From the NCBI RefSeq assembly GCF_003284975.1, contig NZ_QMEU01000044.1:1-35377 (forward strand): a stretch of DNA of 35,377 nucleotides, written 5' to 3'. The stretch comes from Mycobacterium colombiense. GTDB lineage: Bacteria > Actinomycetota > Actinomycetes > Mycobacteriales > Mycobacteriaceae. Shown here piece after piece: positions 16,019 through 24,063 of the stretch (positions are counted from its first letter, which is position 1; each line of letters opens with the position of its first letter). The position numbers and the translations under genes are program-made. The notes below the pieces were generated by a model. That model was not told the DNA's origin. It ran no database searches and saw nothing but the letters and a program-made list of their open reading frames with translations.

Positions 16019-16430
16019 GGGTGATACGTCCCCTCAATGTGCGGTTTTCGGACAAACGCCACCGGCGCCGGCGCTCGCCGCATCGGCGTTATTTGGATCC
16101 ATGGGCCGCTCCCGCGATTCGCTCGGCCGGTCGGCGAAGCTCACCCCGCGTCAGATGGGAGGGCGGCCCTGCGCGTTGACACCACGCCCGTTCGGCGGGC
16201 GGCGTGGTGCTTACCGGGGTGGCGGAGAGTGCGCGCAGGGCATCACGAAAGACCTTCGGGGTTCGGGCCCTTTAAAAGTCGCAGGTGCCGCCGATGCTGG
16301 CGGGGTTTTGCCTATTTCACGGCAGGGACCAGGCAGAATTCAGTTGTTGTTCACCCTTTGTTCCTTTTCTGTTCACCCCGGGCAGCCCTAACTTGACGCC
16401 TGTTGAACAACGAAAGTGTTTGACATGCTT
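16019..16430. other. Non-coding stretch upstream of the PPE genes
   Basis: About 410 bp with no convincing gene on either strand; open frames here have no motifs and are shadows. It should contain the PPE promoter (minus strand). The right part (16320-16430) is the decayed end of an SPFH-gene fragment. A partly palindromic TTCGGGCCC then TTTAAAAG lies at 16262-16278, but I could not assign it. Confidence 0.5.
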
Positions 16431-16682
16431 GGTGTTCTGGTCCGCCCCCACCTCCAGCAGCGTCTGCAAGTACCGCAGCCGCAGCGACGCCTTACTCTTG
16501 GACAGGGTCTCGGCGGCGTCGCTCAGTTCCTCGGACGCCTGCAGCTCCCCGCGGGCGTTGATGACCTTCGCGCGGGGTTCGCGCTCGGCTTCGGCCTCCC
16601 GCACCGTCACCGGCTGCATCGATTCGGGAATTTCGACGTCGTTGATCTGCACGACGCGCGCTTGCACACCCCAGATTTCATT
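16431..16682 (-). pseudogene. Fragment of a slipin/stomatin (SPFH, band 7) gene
   Basis: The minus-strand frame reads NEIWGVQARVVQINDVEIPE, then SMQ, REAEAERE, AKVINARGELQASEELSDAAETLSKS and LRYLQTLLEVGADQN. This is the C-terminal half of the SPFH domain and the helical tail of bacterial slipins, membrane-scaffold proteins. Seen: a TGA immediately before Asn-Glu-Ile-Trp, no N-terminal membrane anchor or SPFH start, and loss of similarity right after GADQN, where slipins continue with a Phe-Pro-Leu-Pro tail. About 84 residues of an expected 250 or more remain. It is therefore a remnant. A translated ORF could still run from a GTG at 16667 to 16317, but a functional protein is unlikely. Confidence 0.8.
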
Positions 16683-16697
16683 TCACCGGCCGCGCCG

Positions 16698-16735
16698 TAG
16701 GGTCCAATGGCATCAATTCGAGGACCAATGCCTCT
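16698..16735 (+). promoter_or_regulatory. Two DosR-box-like sites upstream of the universal stress protein
   Basis: GGGTCCAATGGC (from 16699) and AGGACCAATGCC (16721-16732) share the core CCAATG, at 16704-16709 and 16725-16730. The two cores are 21 bp apart, two helical turns. They resemble degenerate DosR boxes (consensus GGGACT-WWA-GTCCC). M. tuberculosis Rv3134c is DosR-regulated. The match is partial; the regular spacing is the stronger argument. Confidence 0.45.
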
Positions 16736-16817
16736 GGGGGAGCGGGGTTTACGGGCAATATTCTCGTGGGCGAACGGTGTAAGAATCACCTTCTTCCGCT
16801 CGACGAAGGAAGTCGCG

Positions 16818-17603
16818 ATGAGCAATGTGTATCAAGCTCCCGCAATTCTGGTAGGCGTTGACGGGTCCAGGGCGGCGATACACGCGGCCCTCTGGGCGAT
16901 CGATGAGGCGGTCAGTCGCGACATCCCCCTGCGACTGGTGTATGTCATCGATTCGCACGATGTTTCCGGCGCGCGCGCCATCGATACCCGCCTCGCCGTC
17001 GCTCGTGCCGCGCTGGCCGACGCCCGTCGGGCCGTCGACGCCGTCGCCGAGCTGGTCAAGGTGGAAACCGATATCCTTTGGGGCCGAACGGTTTCCAAGC
17101 TCCTCGAGGAGTCGCGGTCGGCGGTCATGATCTGCATCGGACGGGTCGGGCTCAACCATGCCCGCCACGGCGGACCCGCGGTTGCGGCGTGCCTGATCCG
17201 CTCGGCGCTGTGTCCGGTCGCCGTGATCCAAGGGTCGACTGCCGCGCAGGTCAGCGGCGTGGTGGTCGAAGCAGACAACGGCAAGGTGCTGCGGCACGCT
17301 TTCGACGAAGCGCGACTGCGCGAAACTCCGCTCCGGGCACTGTCGATGTCGAAGGGCTCCGACGCGGGCGACACCAGACCCGGAAAGCCTTCGGTGCATG
17401 CGTGTTTGGAACGCCGGCTGGCGCCGTGGATGCGGTTGTATCCCGACGTGCAGGCCGCGCCGGCGATGGTAGCCGGCGGTGTGGACCGGTACTTGCGTGC
17501 CCAGCACGAAGCGGGCCTGTTGGTGGTCGCCGACTCCTATCGGGCCGAGGAGTTGTGCCATGCGGGTCACTCGGTGCTCGCGATACGGTGCGGCAACCTG
17601 TAA
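16818..17603 (+). CDS. Universal stress protein, Rv3134c-like, 261 aa
   Basis: Tandem-domain universal stress protein. Seen: the first domain begins with AILVGVDGS (D15 at the ATP-binding position) and AALWAIDEAVSRDIPLRLVYVID, typical of mycobacterial Usp proteins. The usual GxxGx9G(S/T) ATP loop is weak here (CIGRVGLNHARHGGPAVAACLI). The second domain (about 145-261) lacks the GVDGS motif and is degenerate. The ATG at 16818 has GAAGGAAG upstream and follows DosR-like boxes. Synteny with PPE and hisN identifies it as the Rv3134c counterpart. In M. tuberculosis Rv3134c is the first gene of the Rv3134c-dosR-dosS operon; here the next gene is fprA on the other strand, so the operon is missing its regulators. 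Confidence 0.9.
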   Translation: MSNVYQAPAILVGVDGSRAAIHAALWAIDEAVSRDIPLRLVYVIDSHDVSGARAIDTRLAVARAALADARRAVDAVAELVKVETDILWGRTVSKLLEESRSAVMICIGRVGLNHARHGGPAVAACLIRSALCPVAVIQGSTAAQVSGVVVEADNGKVLRHAFDEARLRETPLRALSMSKGSDAGDTRPGKPSVHACLERRLAPWMRLYPDVQAAPAMVAGGVDRYLRAQHEAGLLVVADSYRAEELCHAGHSVLAIRCGNL

Positions 17604-17715
17604 CTGGGGTCAGACCCACCGCTGTGATGTGAAACATACTGCTCCGCAACGGCCGTCGCGGGCGCTGGCGCACACGACCGCGAAGTTTGTTCCCGGCTGT
17701 CCCCGTCACCGTCGA

Positions 17716-17729
17716 GGGACTTATGGCCC
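17716..17729 (+). promoter_or_regulatory. Isolated DosR-box-like palindrome between convergent genes
   Basis: GGGACTTATGGCCC matches 12 of 14 positions of the DosR consensus GGGACT-WWA-GTCCC. It lies between the ends of the universal stress protein gene and fprA, where no promoter is expected. It may be a remnant of a lost DosR-regulated neighbour. No gene is visible in the 202-bp gap. Confidence 0.4.
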
Positions 17730-17805
17730 TGTCGCGCGGCCACCCCAAGGGCAAGATGGTGTTTGAGCAGAGCCCTTCGTGCTCGGCGCCGCCGAGATCG
17801 GACGA

Positions 17806-19167
17806 TCAGCCGTGGCTGACCCGCAGTAACTTGGCCAGACTCGGCAGCTTGACGCGGGGACGGCCGTGCGGCTCCCCGGCCGCCCGCTCATGGGCGTCGA
17901 TGAGGTCCCAGTGGGCCGAAGTGACGAGTTTGGGCTGGCGCGACGCCAGCCAGTCGGCGAGCCTATCGGCGTGGTCGCCGGGGAAATCGGCGAGACCGTC
18001 GGCGCCGGCCAGATCGGCGAGCAGCGTGTCCACGGTGTCCTGGGAGTCCTTCTTATTGGTGCCGATGACGCCCGTCGGTCCGCGCTTGATCCACCCGACC
18101 ACGTATTCATTGCGGCTGCCTTCGATCCGGCCGCCGCTGTTGGGGATCGTGGCGGTCTTCTCGTCGAAGGGCAGCCCCGGCGTGGGCACCCCGCGATAAC
18201 CGACCGAGCGCACCACCAACTGGACCGGTAGCTCCTCGCGCTCGCCGGTGTCTTTGGCCGAAACCCAGCCGTTATCGTCGGTGACCAGCTCGTTGCGGCC
18301 CAGCACGATCGCTTCGACCCGGTCCTTGCCCTTGATCTCGATCGGAGAGGTCATGAAGCGCAGCACGATGCGGCGGTGTCCGGGGCGTGGGTCGCGCTTG
18401 GCGTAATCGCGCAGCACATTGATGTTTTGCTTCGCCGTCTTACCCGCGGCCGCGGCGTCTTCGTCGCTCACGTCTTCGAGCTGGGCGGGGTCGACGATCA
18501 CGTCGACATTTTCCAGGTCACCCAGCTCACGAAGCTCGAGGGTGGTGAACGCGGTCTGCAGTGGTCCGCGCCGACCGATGACCACCACCTCGTCGACGCC
18601 GCACGGTCGCAGCGACTCCAGCGCATGGTCGGCGATGTCGGTCTGTCCCAGCACGTCGGGGTCGGTGACCAGAATGCGTGCGACGTCGAGCGCGACGTTC
18701 CCGTTGCCGACGACCACGGCGCGGGCGCCCGAGAGGTCGGGTGTGGCTTCCTCGAAGTTCGGGTGCGCGTTGTACCAACCCACGAAATCGACGGCGGCGA
18801 TGCTGCCCGGCAGGTTTTCGCCGGGGATGTTGAGCGCCTTGTCGGATTGCGCCCCGACCGCATAGACGACGGCGTCGTAGCGCTCGGCGAGCTCGTCGGC
18901 CTGCACGTGCTCGCCGACCGAGATGTTGCCGAAGAAGCGGAAGCGCGGATCCTGGGACGTCTTCTCGAATTGCTTGCTGATCGACTTGATCTTCGGGTGA
19001 TCGGGCGCGACACCGGAACGCACCAGCCCCCACGGGGTGGGCAGCATCTCCAGCATGTCGACCGCGATATCGATGTCCTCGGACCCGTCGGCCGCCTTGA
19101 GCAAGGAGGAGGCGGCGAAGAAACCCGACGGGCCGGAACCAACGATTGCAACGTGGTAAGGACGCAT
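17806..19167 (-). CDS. fprA: FprA: NADPH-ferredoxin reductase, 453 aa
   Basis: Adrenodoxin-reductase-type flavoprotein that moves electrons from NAD(P)H to ferredoxins, for example to feed cytochromes P450. Seen: the N-terminal FAD motif VGSGPSG (9-15), VRSGVAPDHPKIK, the NADPH-binding motif VVVGNGNVALDVARIL, and the C-terminal GWIKRGPTGVIGTNKKDS, all as in M. tuberculosis FprA (Rv3106) of almost the same length. The ATG at 19167 has AGAAGG about 6 nt upstream. It is divergent from prfB, as in M. tuberculosis, across a 171-bp promoter region. No ferredoxin gene is adjacent. Nothing is missing or odd in the protein. Confidence 0.97.
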   Translation of the reverse strand: MRPYHVAIVGSGPSGFFAASSLLKAADGSEDIDIAVDMLEMLPTPWGLVRSGVAPDHPKIKSISKQFEKTSQDPRFRFFGNISVGEHVQADELAERYDAVVYAVGAQSDKALNIPGENLPGSIAAVDFVGWYNAHPNFEEATPDLSGARAVVVGNGNVALDVARILVTDPDVLGQTDIADHALESLRPCGVDEVVVIGRRGPLQTAFTTLELRELGDLENVDVIVDPAQLEDVSDEDAAAAGKTAKQNINVLRDYAKRDPRPGHRRIVLRFMTSPIEIKGKDRVEAIVLGRNELVTDDNGWVSAKDTGEREELPVQLVVRSVGYRGVPTPGLPFDEKTATIPNSGGRIEGSRNEYVVGWIKRGPTGVIGTNKKDSQDTVDTLLADLAGADGLADFPGDHADRLADWLASRQPKLVTSAHWDLIDAHERAAGEPHGRPRVKLPSLAKLLRVSHG

Positions 19168-19324
19168 ACTCGACCTTCTATTCGTGCCCGGTTAGCGCCG
19201 GGGGCTCCCGGAAAGGCCGGCGCGCAGAGCGGGTCGCACATGATCGTGACTCGATGCTAAACGCATGACCGCTGGTCGTGGCCTGGACACTCGCTGCGAG
19301 CTCAGCCGCTTGGGAGGCCCCGGG

Positions 19325-19330
19325 TAACGT
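19325..19330 (+). promoter_or_regulatory. -10 hexamer of prfB (TAACGT), probable leaderless start
   Basis: TAACGT ends 9 bases before the prfB GTG, so transcription would start at or within two bases of the start codon. I see no Shine-Dalgarno sequence and no clear -35 at the right distance. Confidence 0.45.
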
Positions 19331-19338
19331 GGTCGGCT

Positions 19339-20451
19339 GTGGAACCCGACCGTCAAGCCGATATCGCCGCACTCGATGCCACCCTGACCACGGTGGAGCG
19401 CGTGCTCGATGTGGACGGTCTGCGCAAGCGCATCGAGAAGCTCGAACACGAGGCTTCCGATCCCCAGCTGTGGGATGACCAAGCCCGGGCCCAACGGGTG
19501 ACCAGTGAGTTGTCCCACGCCCAGGGCGAGCTGCGCAGGGTCGAGGAGCTGCGCGGACGGCTGGACGATCTGCCGGTGCTCTACGAGCTGGCGGCCGAGG
19601 AGGGGGACGGTGCGGCCGACGCGCTGGCCGAGGCCGACGCCGAGCTGAAAGCGCTGCGCGCCGACATCGAAGCCACCGAGGTGCGCACCCTGCTGTCGGG
19701 TGAGTACGACGAACGCGAGGCGCTGGTCACCATTCGTTCCGGCGCGGGCGGCGTGGACGCCGCGGACTGGGCCGAGATGCTGATGCGGATGTACATCCGG
19801 TGGGCCGAGCAGCACAAGTATCCCGTCGAGGTGTTCGACACGTCCTACGCCGAAGAGGCGGGCATCAAGAGCGCGACGTTCGCCGTGCACGCGCCGTTCG
19901 CCTACGGCACGCTGTCCGTGGAGCAGGGCACCCACCGGCTGGTGCGAATCAGCCCGTTCGACAACCAGAGCCGGCGTCAGACGTCGTTCGCCGAAGTCGA
20001 GGTGCTCCCGGTGGTGGAGACCACCGACCACATCGACATTCCGGAAGGCGATGTGCGCGTTGATGTTTACCGCTCGAGCGGCCCGGGAGGCCAATCGGTG
20101 AACACCACCGACTCTGCGGTACGTTTAACCCATATCCCAACGGGTATCGTCGTGACTTGCCAGAACGAAAAGTCGCAGTTGCAGAACAAGATCTCGGCGA
20201 TGCGAGTTCTTCAGGCAAAGTTGTTGGAACGCAAGCGATCCGAAGAACGCGCTGAACTAGACGCGTTAAAAGGCGAAGGTGGCAGTTCGTGGGGCAATCA
20301 GATGCGCTCCTACGTTCTGCAGCCCTATCAGATGGTCAAGGACCTGCGAACCGAATACGAGGTTGGCAACCCTGCGGCCGTCCTGGATGGAGACATCGAC
20401 GGCTTCCTGGAAGCAGGAATCCGTTGGCGCAACCGAAAAGATGACGAATAA
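19339..20451 (+). CDS. prfB: Peptide chain release factor 2
   Basis: Class-I release factor that reads UGA and UAA in the ribosomal A site and triggers peptide release. Seen: the RF2 specificity motif S205-P-F207 in [15 protein letters not shown] and the catalytic G250-G-Q252 in [17 protein letters not shown]. The N-terminal coiled-coil domain is full length, and the total of 370 aa is normal. The frame is uninterrupted from the GTG, so the programmed +1 frameshift with an internal UGA known from E. coli prfB is absent, as in other actinobacteria. It overlaps the next gene by 11 bp. It starts a long plus-strand cluster ending with smpB, so termination and ribosome rescue are genetically linked here. 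Confidence 0.98.
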   Translation: MEPDRQADIAALDATLTTVERVLDVDGLRKRIEKLEHEASDPQLWDDQARAQRVTSELSHAQGELRRVEELRGRLDDLPVLYELAAEEGDGAADALAEADAELKALRADIEATEVRTLLSGEYDEREALVTIRSGAGGVDAADWAEMLMRMYIRWAEQHKYPVEVFDTSYAEEAGIKSATFAVHAPFAYGTLSVEQGTHRLVRISPFDNQSRRQTSFAEVEVLPVVETTDHIDIPEGDVRVDVYRSSGPGGQSVNTTDSAVRLTHIPTGIVVTCQNEKSQLQNKISAMRVLQAKLLERKRSEERAELDALKGEGGSSWGNQMRSYVLQPYQMVKDLRTEYEVGNPAAVLDGDIDGFLEAGIRWRNRKDDE

Positions 20452-21427
20452 CACAAGCATTCTCGCCGCATCGATGACGCACCGCTGGCACGACTTTTGG
20501 CGGGGCGAAGTCGGTGAGTGGATCATCGCCAGGGGTCTGCGCATCGTCATGGTGCTGATCGCGGCAATGCTGGCGGCCCGTTTCGTCAACTGGGTCGCAC
20601 AGCAGGTGACCCGCCAGCTCAACTTGGGCTTCGTCGAAAGCGACGCGCTGGTGCGATCGGAGGCCTCGAAACACCGCCAGGCCGTGGCGTCGGTGATCTC
20701 GTGGGTGTCGGTCGTCATCATCGGCATCTGGGTCATGATGCAGCTTGCCGAGATACTGCAGTTCTCGATCGGGGGGCTGGTGGCGCCGGCCACCGTGGTC
20801 GGCGCCGCGCTGGGTTTCGGCGCGCAGCAGTTGGTCAGGGATCTGCTGTCCGGCTTCTTCATCCTGGTGGAGCGCCAGTACGGCTTCGGAGACCTCGTCA
20901 CCATCACCGTCGTGTCCGCGACGGACGCGACCGGCACGGTCGAGAACGTGACGCTGCGGGTCACCCGGCTGCGCTCACCGGATGGCGAAGTGTTGACCAT
21001 TCCCAATGGGCAGATCGTCAAGGTGGTCAACCTGTCCAAGGACTGGGCGCGCGCGGTGGTGGACATCCCGGTGTCGACCAACGCCGACCTCAACCGGGTC
21101 AACGAGGTCTTGCATCAGGAATGCGACCGCGCGATGGACAACCCCGTGCTCGGTCAACTGCTGTTGGATGCACCCACGGTGATGGGTGTGGAGAGCATCG
21201 AAGTCGACACGGTCACCTTGCGTATGGTGGCCCGCACGCTGCCCGGCAAGCAGTTCGAGGTCGGCCGGCAACTGCGCGTCCTGGTCATCCGGGCGCTGGC
21301 CCGCGTCGGGATCGTGACCGCGGCGGACGCGACGGTCGGCCTGGTCGAAGATCCCTCGGTGCCGGCCGCCCAGGCCGCCGAGGAGCAAACCGACGATGAA
21401 GTCCAAGGTGCGGTGCAGAAGCGTTGA
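20441..21427 (+). CDS. MscS-family mechanosensitive channel-like membrane protein, 328 aa
   Basis: Small-conductance mechanosensitive channel family member of the cytoplasmic membrane, counterpart of Rv3104c. Seen: membrane segments at about 29-51 and 81-104, then the Gly/Ala-rich pore helix [42 protein letters not shown] (about 111-152), the clear MscS hallmark. The cytoplasmic beta domain follows ([28 protein letters not shown]). The ATG at 20441 lies inside the end of prfB (11-bp overlap), which fits coupled translation. The tail from about 300 is acidic and Gln-rich. Family role: releases solutes on hypo-osmotic shock. Its place between prfB and ftsEX is conserved in mycobacteria, hinting at a link to cell-wall growth. 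Confidence 0.92.
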   Translation: MTNNTSILAASMTHRWHDFWRGEVGEWIIARGLRIVMVLIAAMLAARFVNWVAQQVTRQLNLGFVESDALVRSEASKHRQAVASVISWVSVVIIGIWVMMQLAEILQFSIGGLVAPATVVGAALGFGAQQLVRDLLSGFFILVERQYGFGDLVTITVVSATDATGTVENVTLRVTRLRSPDGEVLTIPNGQIVKVVNLSKDWARAVVDIPVSTNADLNRVNEVLHQECDRAMDNPVLGQLLLDAPTVMGVESIEVDTVTLRMVARTLPGKQFEVGRQLRVLVIRALARVGIVTAADATVGLVEDPSVPAAQAAEEQTDDEVQGAVQKR

Positions 21428-21924
21428 AGTTCACCCTGAACATCCTCGAGAAGCGCGGCGACAGCGACGACACGGATGCGGAGCATCGCTGGCCGAACTA
21501 CGTGTTCGGCGGGCGGATGCGCACGTCGACCCTCGTACTGATCATCGCTTTCTTCCTGGCGTGGTGGGTCTACGACACCTACCGCCCGGAACCGGCGCCC
21601 AAGCCCCCGGCGCAGCAAGTGGTGCCGCCGGGTTTCGTGCCCGACCCCAACTACACCTGGGTGCCGCGCAGCCGCGTGCAGGCGCCTCCGGCGACCGTCA
21701 CCTACACGCCGACGCCGACGAGCACGCCGCCACCACCCCCGCCACCGCCGCCACCCCCGGTGACGACGACCACGACCACGACGCCGCCGTTCCAGTTGCC
21801 GCAGCTGCCGTGCATCCTGCCGGCGCCGTTCTGCCCGCCCAGCTCAAGCCCGGCCACACCGACGCCGCAGCAACCGCAACCGGGGCCCGGCCCGGTGCCG
21901 AGTTCGCCGCCGCCGGCCAGTTGA
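21424..21924 (+). CDS. Single-pass Pro/Thr-rich membrane protein (Rv3103c-like), 166 aa
   Basis: Unassigned membrane protein counterpart of Rv3103c. Seen: a short cytosolic N-terminus (about 34 aa, [12 protein letters not shown]), one membrane helix ([16 protein letters not shown], 35-50), then a long external Pro-rich part with [12 protein letters not shown], a run of 11 Pro (102-112) and 7 Thr (114-120), and two Cys near 132 and 139 (PCILPAPFC). The start is TTG at 21424, overlapping the channel stop (TTGA), and start use is inferred. Such rigid proline segments span cell walls or bind envelope partners. The poly-Pro run would need EF-P for efficient translation and could vary in length between strains. 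Confidence 0.8.
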   Translation: MKFTLNILEKRGDSDDTDAEHRWPNYVFGGRMRTSTLVLIIAFFLAWWVYDTYRPEPAPKPPAQQVVPPGFVPDPNYTWVPRSRVQAPPATVTYTPTPTSTPPPPPPPPPPPVTTTTTTTPPFQLPQLPCILPAPFCPPSSSPATPTPQQPQPGPGPVPSSPPPAS

Positions 21925-21950
21925 CTTCGCCTGCCAGCGAAATTCACCGC

Positions 21951-21956
21951 TACACT
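21951..21956 (+). promoter_or_regulatory. -10 hexamer of ftsE (TACACT), probable leaderless start
   Basis: TACACT ends 9 bases before the GTG at 21965 and 12 before the ATG at 21968, with no Shine-Dalgarno between. A TTGACT at 21921 is too far upstream to be its -35 at normal spacing. An internal promoter for ftsEX-smpB is inferred. Confidence 0.45.
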
Positions 21957-21967
21957 GGCGTGCCGTG

Positions 21968-22657
21968 ATGATCACCCTGGACCATGTCAGCAAGAAGTAC
22001 AAAGCGTCGGCCCGTCCGGCGCTGGAGGACGTCAACGTCAAGATCGACAAGGGTGAATTCGTCTTCCTGATCGGCCCGTCGGGCTCGGGCAAGTCGACGT
22101 TCATGCGGCTGCTGCTCGGCGCCGAGAACCCGACCAGCGGCGACGTCCGGGTGTCGAAGTTCCACGTCAACAAGCTGCGCGGTCGGCACGTCCCGAAGCT
22201 GCGCCAGGTCATCGGCTGCGTTTTTCAGGACTTTCGCCTGTTGCAGCAAAAGACGGTGTATGAGAACGTCGCGTTCGCGTTGGAAGTGATCGGCAAACGA
22301 CCCGACGCGATCAACCGGGTGGTGCCCGACGTGCTGGAAACCGTCGGCCTGTCCGGCAAAGCTAATCGGTTGCCCCACGAGTTGTCCGGTGGTGAGCAGC
22401 AGCGGGTGGCGATCGCCCGCGCGTTCGTCAACCGGCCGCTGGTCCTGCTGGCGGACGAGCCGACGGGCAACCTCGACCCAGACACCAGTAAGGACATCAT
22501 GGATTTGTTGGAGCGAATCAACCGCACGGGGACGACGGTGCTGATGGCAACGCACGACCACCACATCGTCGACTCGATGCGCCAGCGCGTCGTCGAGCTT
22601 TCGCTGGGCAGGCTGGTTCGCGACGAGCAGCGCGGCATCTACGGGATGGACCGCTAA
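21968..22657 (+). CDS. ftsE: FtsE: ATP-binding subunit of the FtsEX divisome regulator
   Basis: ABC-type ATPase that works with FtsX at the division site to control peptidoglycan hydrolases (RipC in M. tuberculosis). Seen: Walker [10 protein letters not shown] (36-44), Q87, the signature LSGGEQQR (139-146), Walker B VLLADEP with D163-E164, and the switch H197 in MATHDHH. All catalytic elements are intact. The ATG at 21968 gives 229 aa, the length known for M. tuberculosis FtsE; the GTG one codon upstream (21965) is equally usable and would suit a leaderless mRNA. ftsX follows with no gap. Near-identity of the Walker to signature region to M. tuberculosis FtsE is by recognition. Confidence 0.98.
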   Translation: MITLDHVSKKYKASARPALEDVNVKIDKGEFVFLIGPSGSGKSTFMRLLLGAENPTSGDVRVSKFHVNKLRGRHVPKLRQVIGCVFQDFRLLQQKTVYENVAFALEVIGKRPDAINRVVPDVLETVGLSGKANRLPHELSGGEQQRVAIARAFVNRPLVLLADEPTGNLDPDTSKDIMDLLERINRTGTTVLMATHDHHIVDSMRQRVVELSLGRLVRDEQRGIYGMDR

Positions 22658-23551
22658 GTGCGCTTCGGCTTCCTACTCAACGAGGTTCTGACCGGACTTC
22701 GCCGCAACGTCACCATGACGGCCGCGATGATCCTGACGACCGCGATCTCCATCGGCCTGTTCGGCGGCGGTCTGCTGGTGGTCCGGCTGGCCGACAACTC
22801 ACGCGAGATCTATCTCGACCGCGTCGAGACGCAGGTGTTTCTGACCGACGACATCTCGGCCAACGACACCACGTGTGCTACCGCGCCGTGTAAGGGGTTG
22901 CGCGAGAAGATCGATGCACGCCAAGACGTCAAATCGGTGCGCTTCGTCAACCGCCAGGACGCCTACAACGACGCCATCAAGAAGTTCCCGGAGTTCAAGG
23001 ACGTGGCCGGGAAGGACTCGTTTCCCGCCTCGTTCATCGTCAAGCTGAACAACCCCGAACAGCACGCGGAGTTCGATGCCGCGATGCAAGGCCAGCCGGG
23101 GGTGCGCAGCATCCTCAATGAGAAGGACCTCATCGACCGGCTGTTCGCGGTGCTGGACGGCCTGCGCGATGCCGCGTTCGCCGTCGCGCTGGTGCAGGCG
23201 GTCGGGGCGATCCTGTTGATCGCCAACATGGTGCAGGTCGCCGCGTACACCCGGCGCACCGAGATCGGAATCATGCGGCTGGTCGGTGCCAGCCGCTGGT
23301 ACACCCAGCTGCCGTTCCTGGTGGAAGCAATGCTGGCCGCGTCCATCGGTGTCGCCATCGCCGTGCTCGGACTCATGTTGGTCCGCGCATTGTTCCTGGA
23401 CAACGCGCTGAGCCAGTTCTACCAAGCCCACCTGATCGCCAAGGTCGACTACGCCGACATCCTCTATATCTCGCCGTGGTTGTTCCTGCTCGGCGTGTCG
23501 ATGGCGGCGGTGACGGCGTATGCGACCTTGCGCCTCTATATACGGCGGTAG
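22658..23551 (+). CDS. ftsX: FtsX: membrane subunit of the FtsEX complex
   Basis: Integral membrane partner of FtsE that passes ATP-driven movement to extracellular peptidoglycan hydrolases. Seen: four membrane segments (about 20-43, 172-196, 218-246, 267-291) and a large extracellular domain between TM1 and TM2 (44-165) with a conserved Cys pair C73/C78. The cytosolic loop [16 protein letters not shown] is the FtsX-type coupling element that contacts FtsE. The GTG start follows the ftsE TAA directly. The 297-aa length equals the M. tuberculosis protein. Four TM segments with one large external loop separate it from MacB-type permeases. Confidence 0.97.
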   Translation: MRFGFLLNEVLTGLRRNVTMTAAMILTTAISIGLFGGGLLVVRLADNSREIYLDRVETQVFLTDDISANDTTCATAPCKGLREKIDARQDVKSVRFVNRQDAYNDAIKKFPEFKDVAGKDSFPASFIVKLNNPEQHAEFDAAMQGQPGVRSILNEKDLIDRLFAVLDGLRDAAFAVALVQAVGAILLIANMVQVAAYTRRTEIGIMRLVGASRWYTQLPFLVEAMLAASIGVAIAVLGLMLVRALFLDNALSQFYQAHLIAKVDYADILYISPWLFLLGVSMAAVTAYATLRLYIRR

Positions 23552-23553
23552 CT

Positions 23554-24063
23554 GTGGCCAAGGGTTCCGGCCGAGCCAAGGTGGCGGGCGGCAAAGGTGG
23601 CAGCAAACAAGTTATCGCCACCAATCGCAAAGCGCGACATAACTATTCGATCATCGAGTTGTTCGAGGCCGGCGTGTCTTTGCAAGGCACCGAGGTGAAA
23701 AGCCTTCGGCTGGGCCAAGCATCGTTAGCTGATGCGTTCGCAACGATCGACGACGGCGAAGTCTGGTTGCGTAACTTGTACATTCCCGAGTATCAGCACG
23801 GTAGCTGGACCAATCATGAACCGCGTCGCAACCGAAAGTTGTTGTTACATAGGCAACAAATCGACAGGCTGGTGGGCAAGATACGAGATGGTAACCTCGC
23901 GTTGATGCCGCTGTCGCTGTATTTCTCTGAGGGCAAGGTCAAAGTCGAGCTGGCCCTCGCGCGCGGTAAAAGGGCTTATGACAAGCGCCAGGACATGGCG
24001 CAACGTGATGCACAGCGTGAGGTGGTCCGTGAAATGGGACGTCGAGCAAAGGGCATGACCTGA
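23554..24063 (+). CDS. smpB: SmpB: tmRNA-binding protein
   Basis: Binds tmRNA and brings it to stalled ribosomes for trans-translation. Seen: the SmpB fold motifs NRKARHNYSIIELFEAGVSLQGTEVKSLR, the OB-fold core DGEVWLRNLYIPEY, and the basic C-terminal tail KRAYDKRQDMAQRDAQREVVREMGRRAKGMT that enters the mRNA channel. The GTG at 23554 is two bases after the ftsX stop. The N-terminus has about 9 extra Gly/Lys-rich residues (GSGRAKVAGGKGG) relative to M. tuberculosis SmpB. The gene uses noticeably more A/T-ending codons (for example TTGTTGTTACATAGGCAACAA) than its neighbours. Its RNA partner, ssrA, is 4.1 kb downstream. Confidence 0.97.
   Translation: MAKGSGRAKVAGGKGGSKQVIATNRKARHNYSIIELFEAGVSLQGTEVKSLRLGQASLADAFATIDDGEVWLRNLYIPEYQHGSWTNHEPRRNRKLLLHRQQIDRLVGKIRDGNLALMPLSLYFSEGKVKVELALARGKRAYDKRQDMAQRDAQREVVREMGRRAKGMT

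Noticed and set aside
14648..16024. 458-codon plus-strand frame opposite the PPE genes
   Set aside because: Arg/Gly-rich shadow; the minus-strand PPE genes have clear family motifs.
16262..16278. Third DosR-like site (TTCGGGCCC then TTTAAAAG)
   Set aside because: The half-sites do not align with the DosR consensus without a 2-bp insertion, and the position is far from any promoter of the stress gene.
19339..20451. Programmed frameshift in prfB
   Set aside because: The frame is open from GTG to TAA without an internal in-frame TGA, so no frameshift is needed.
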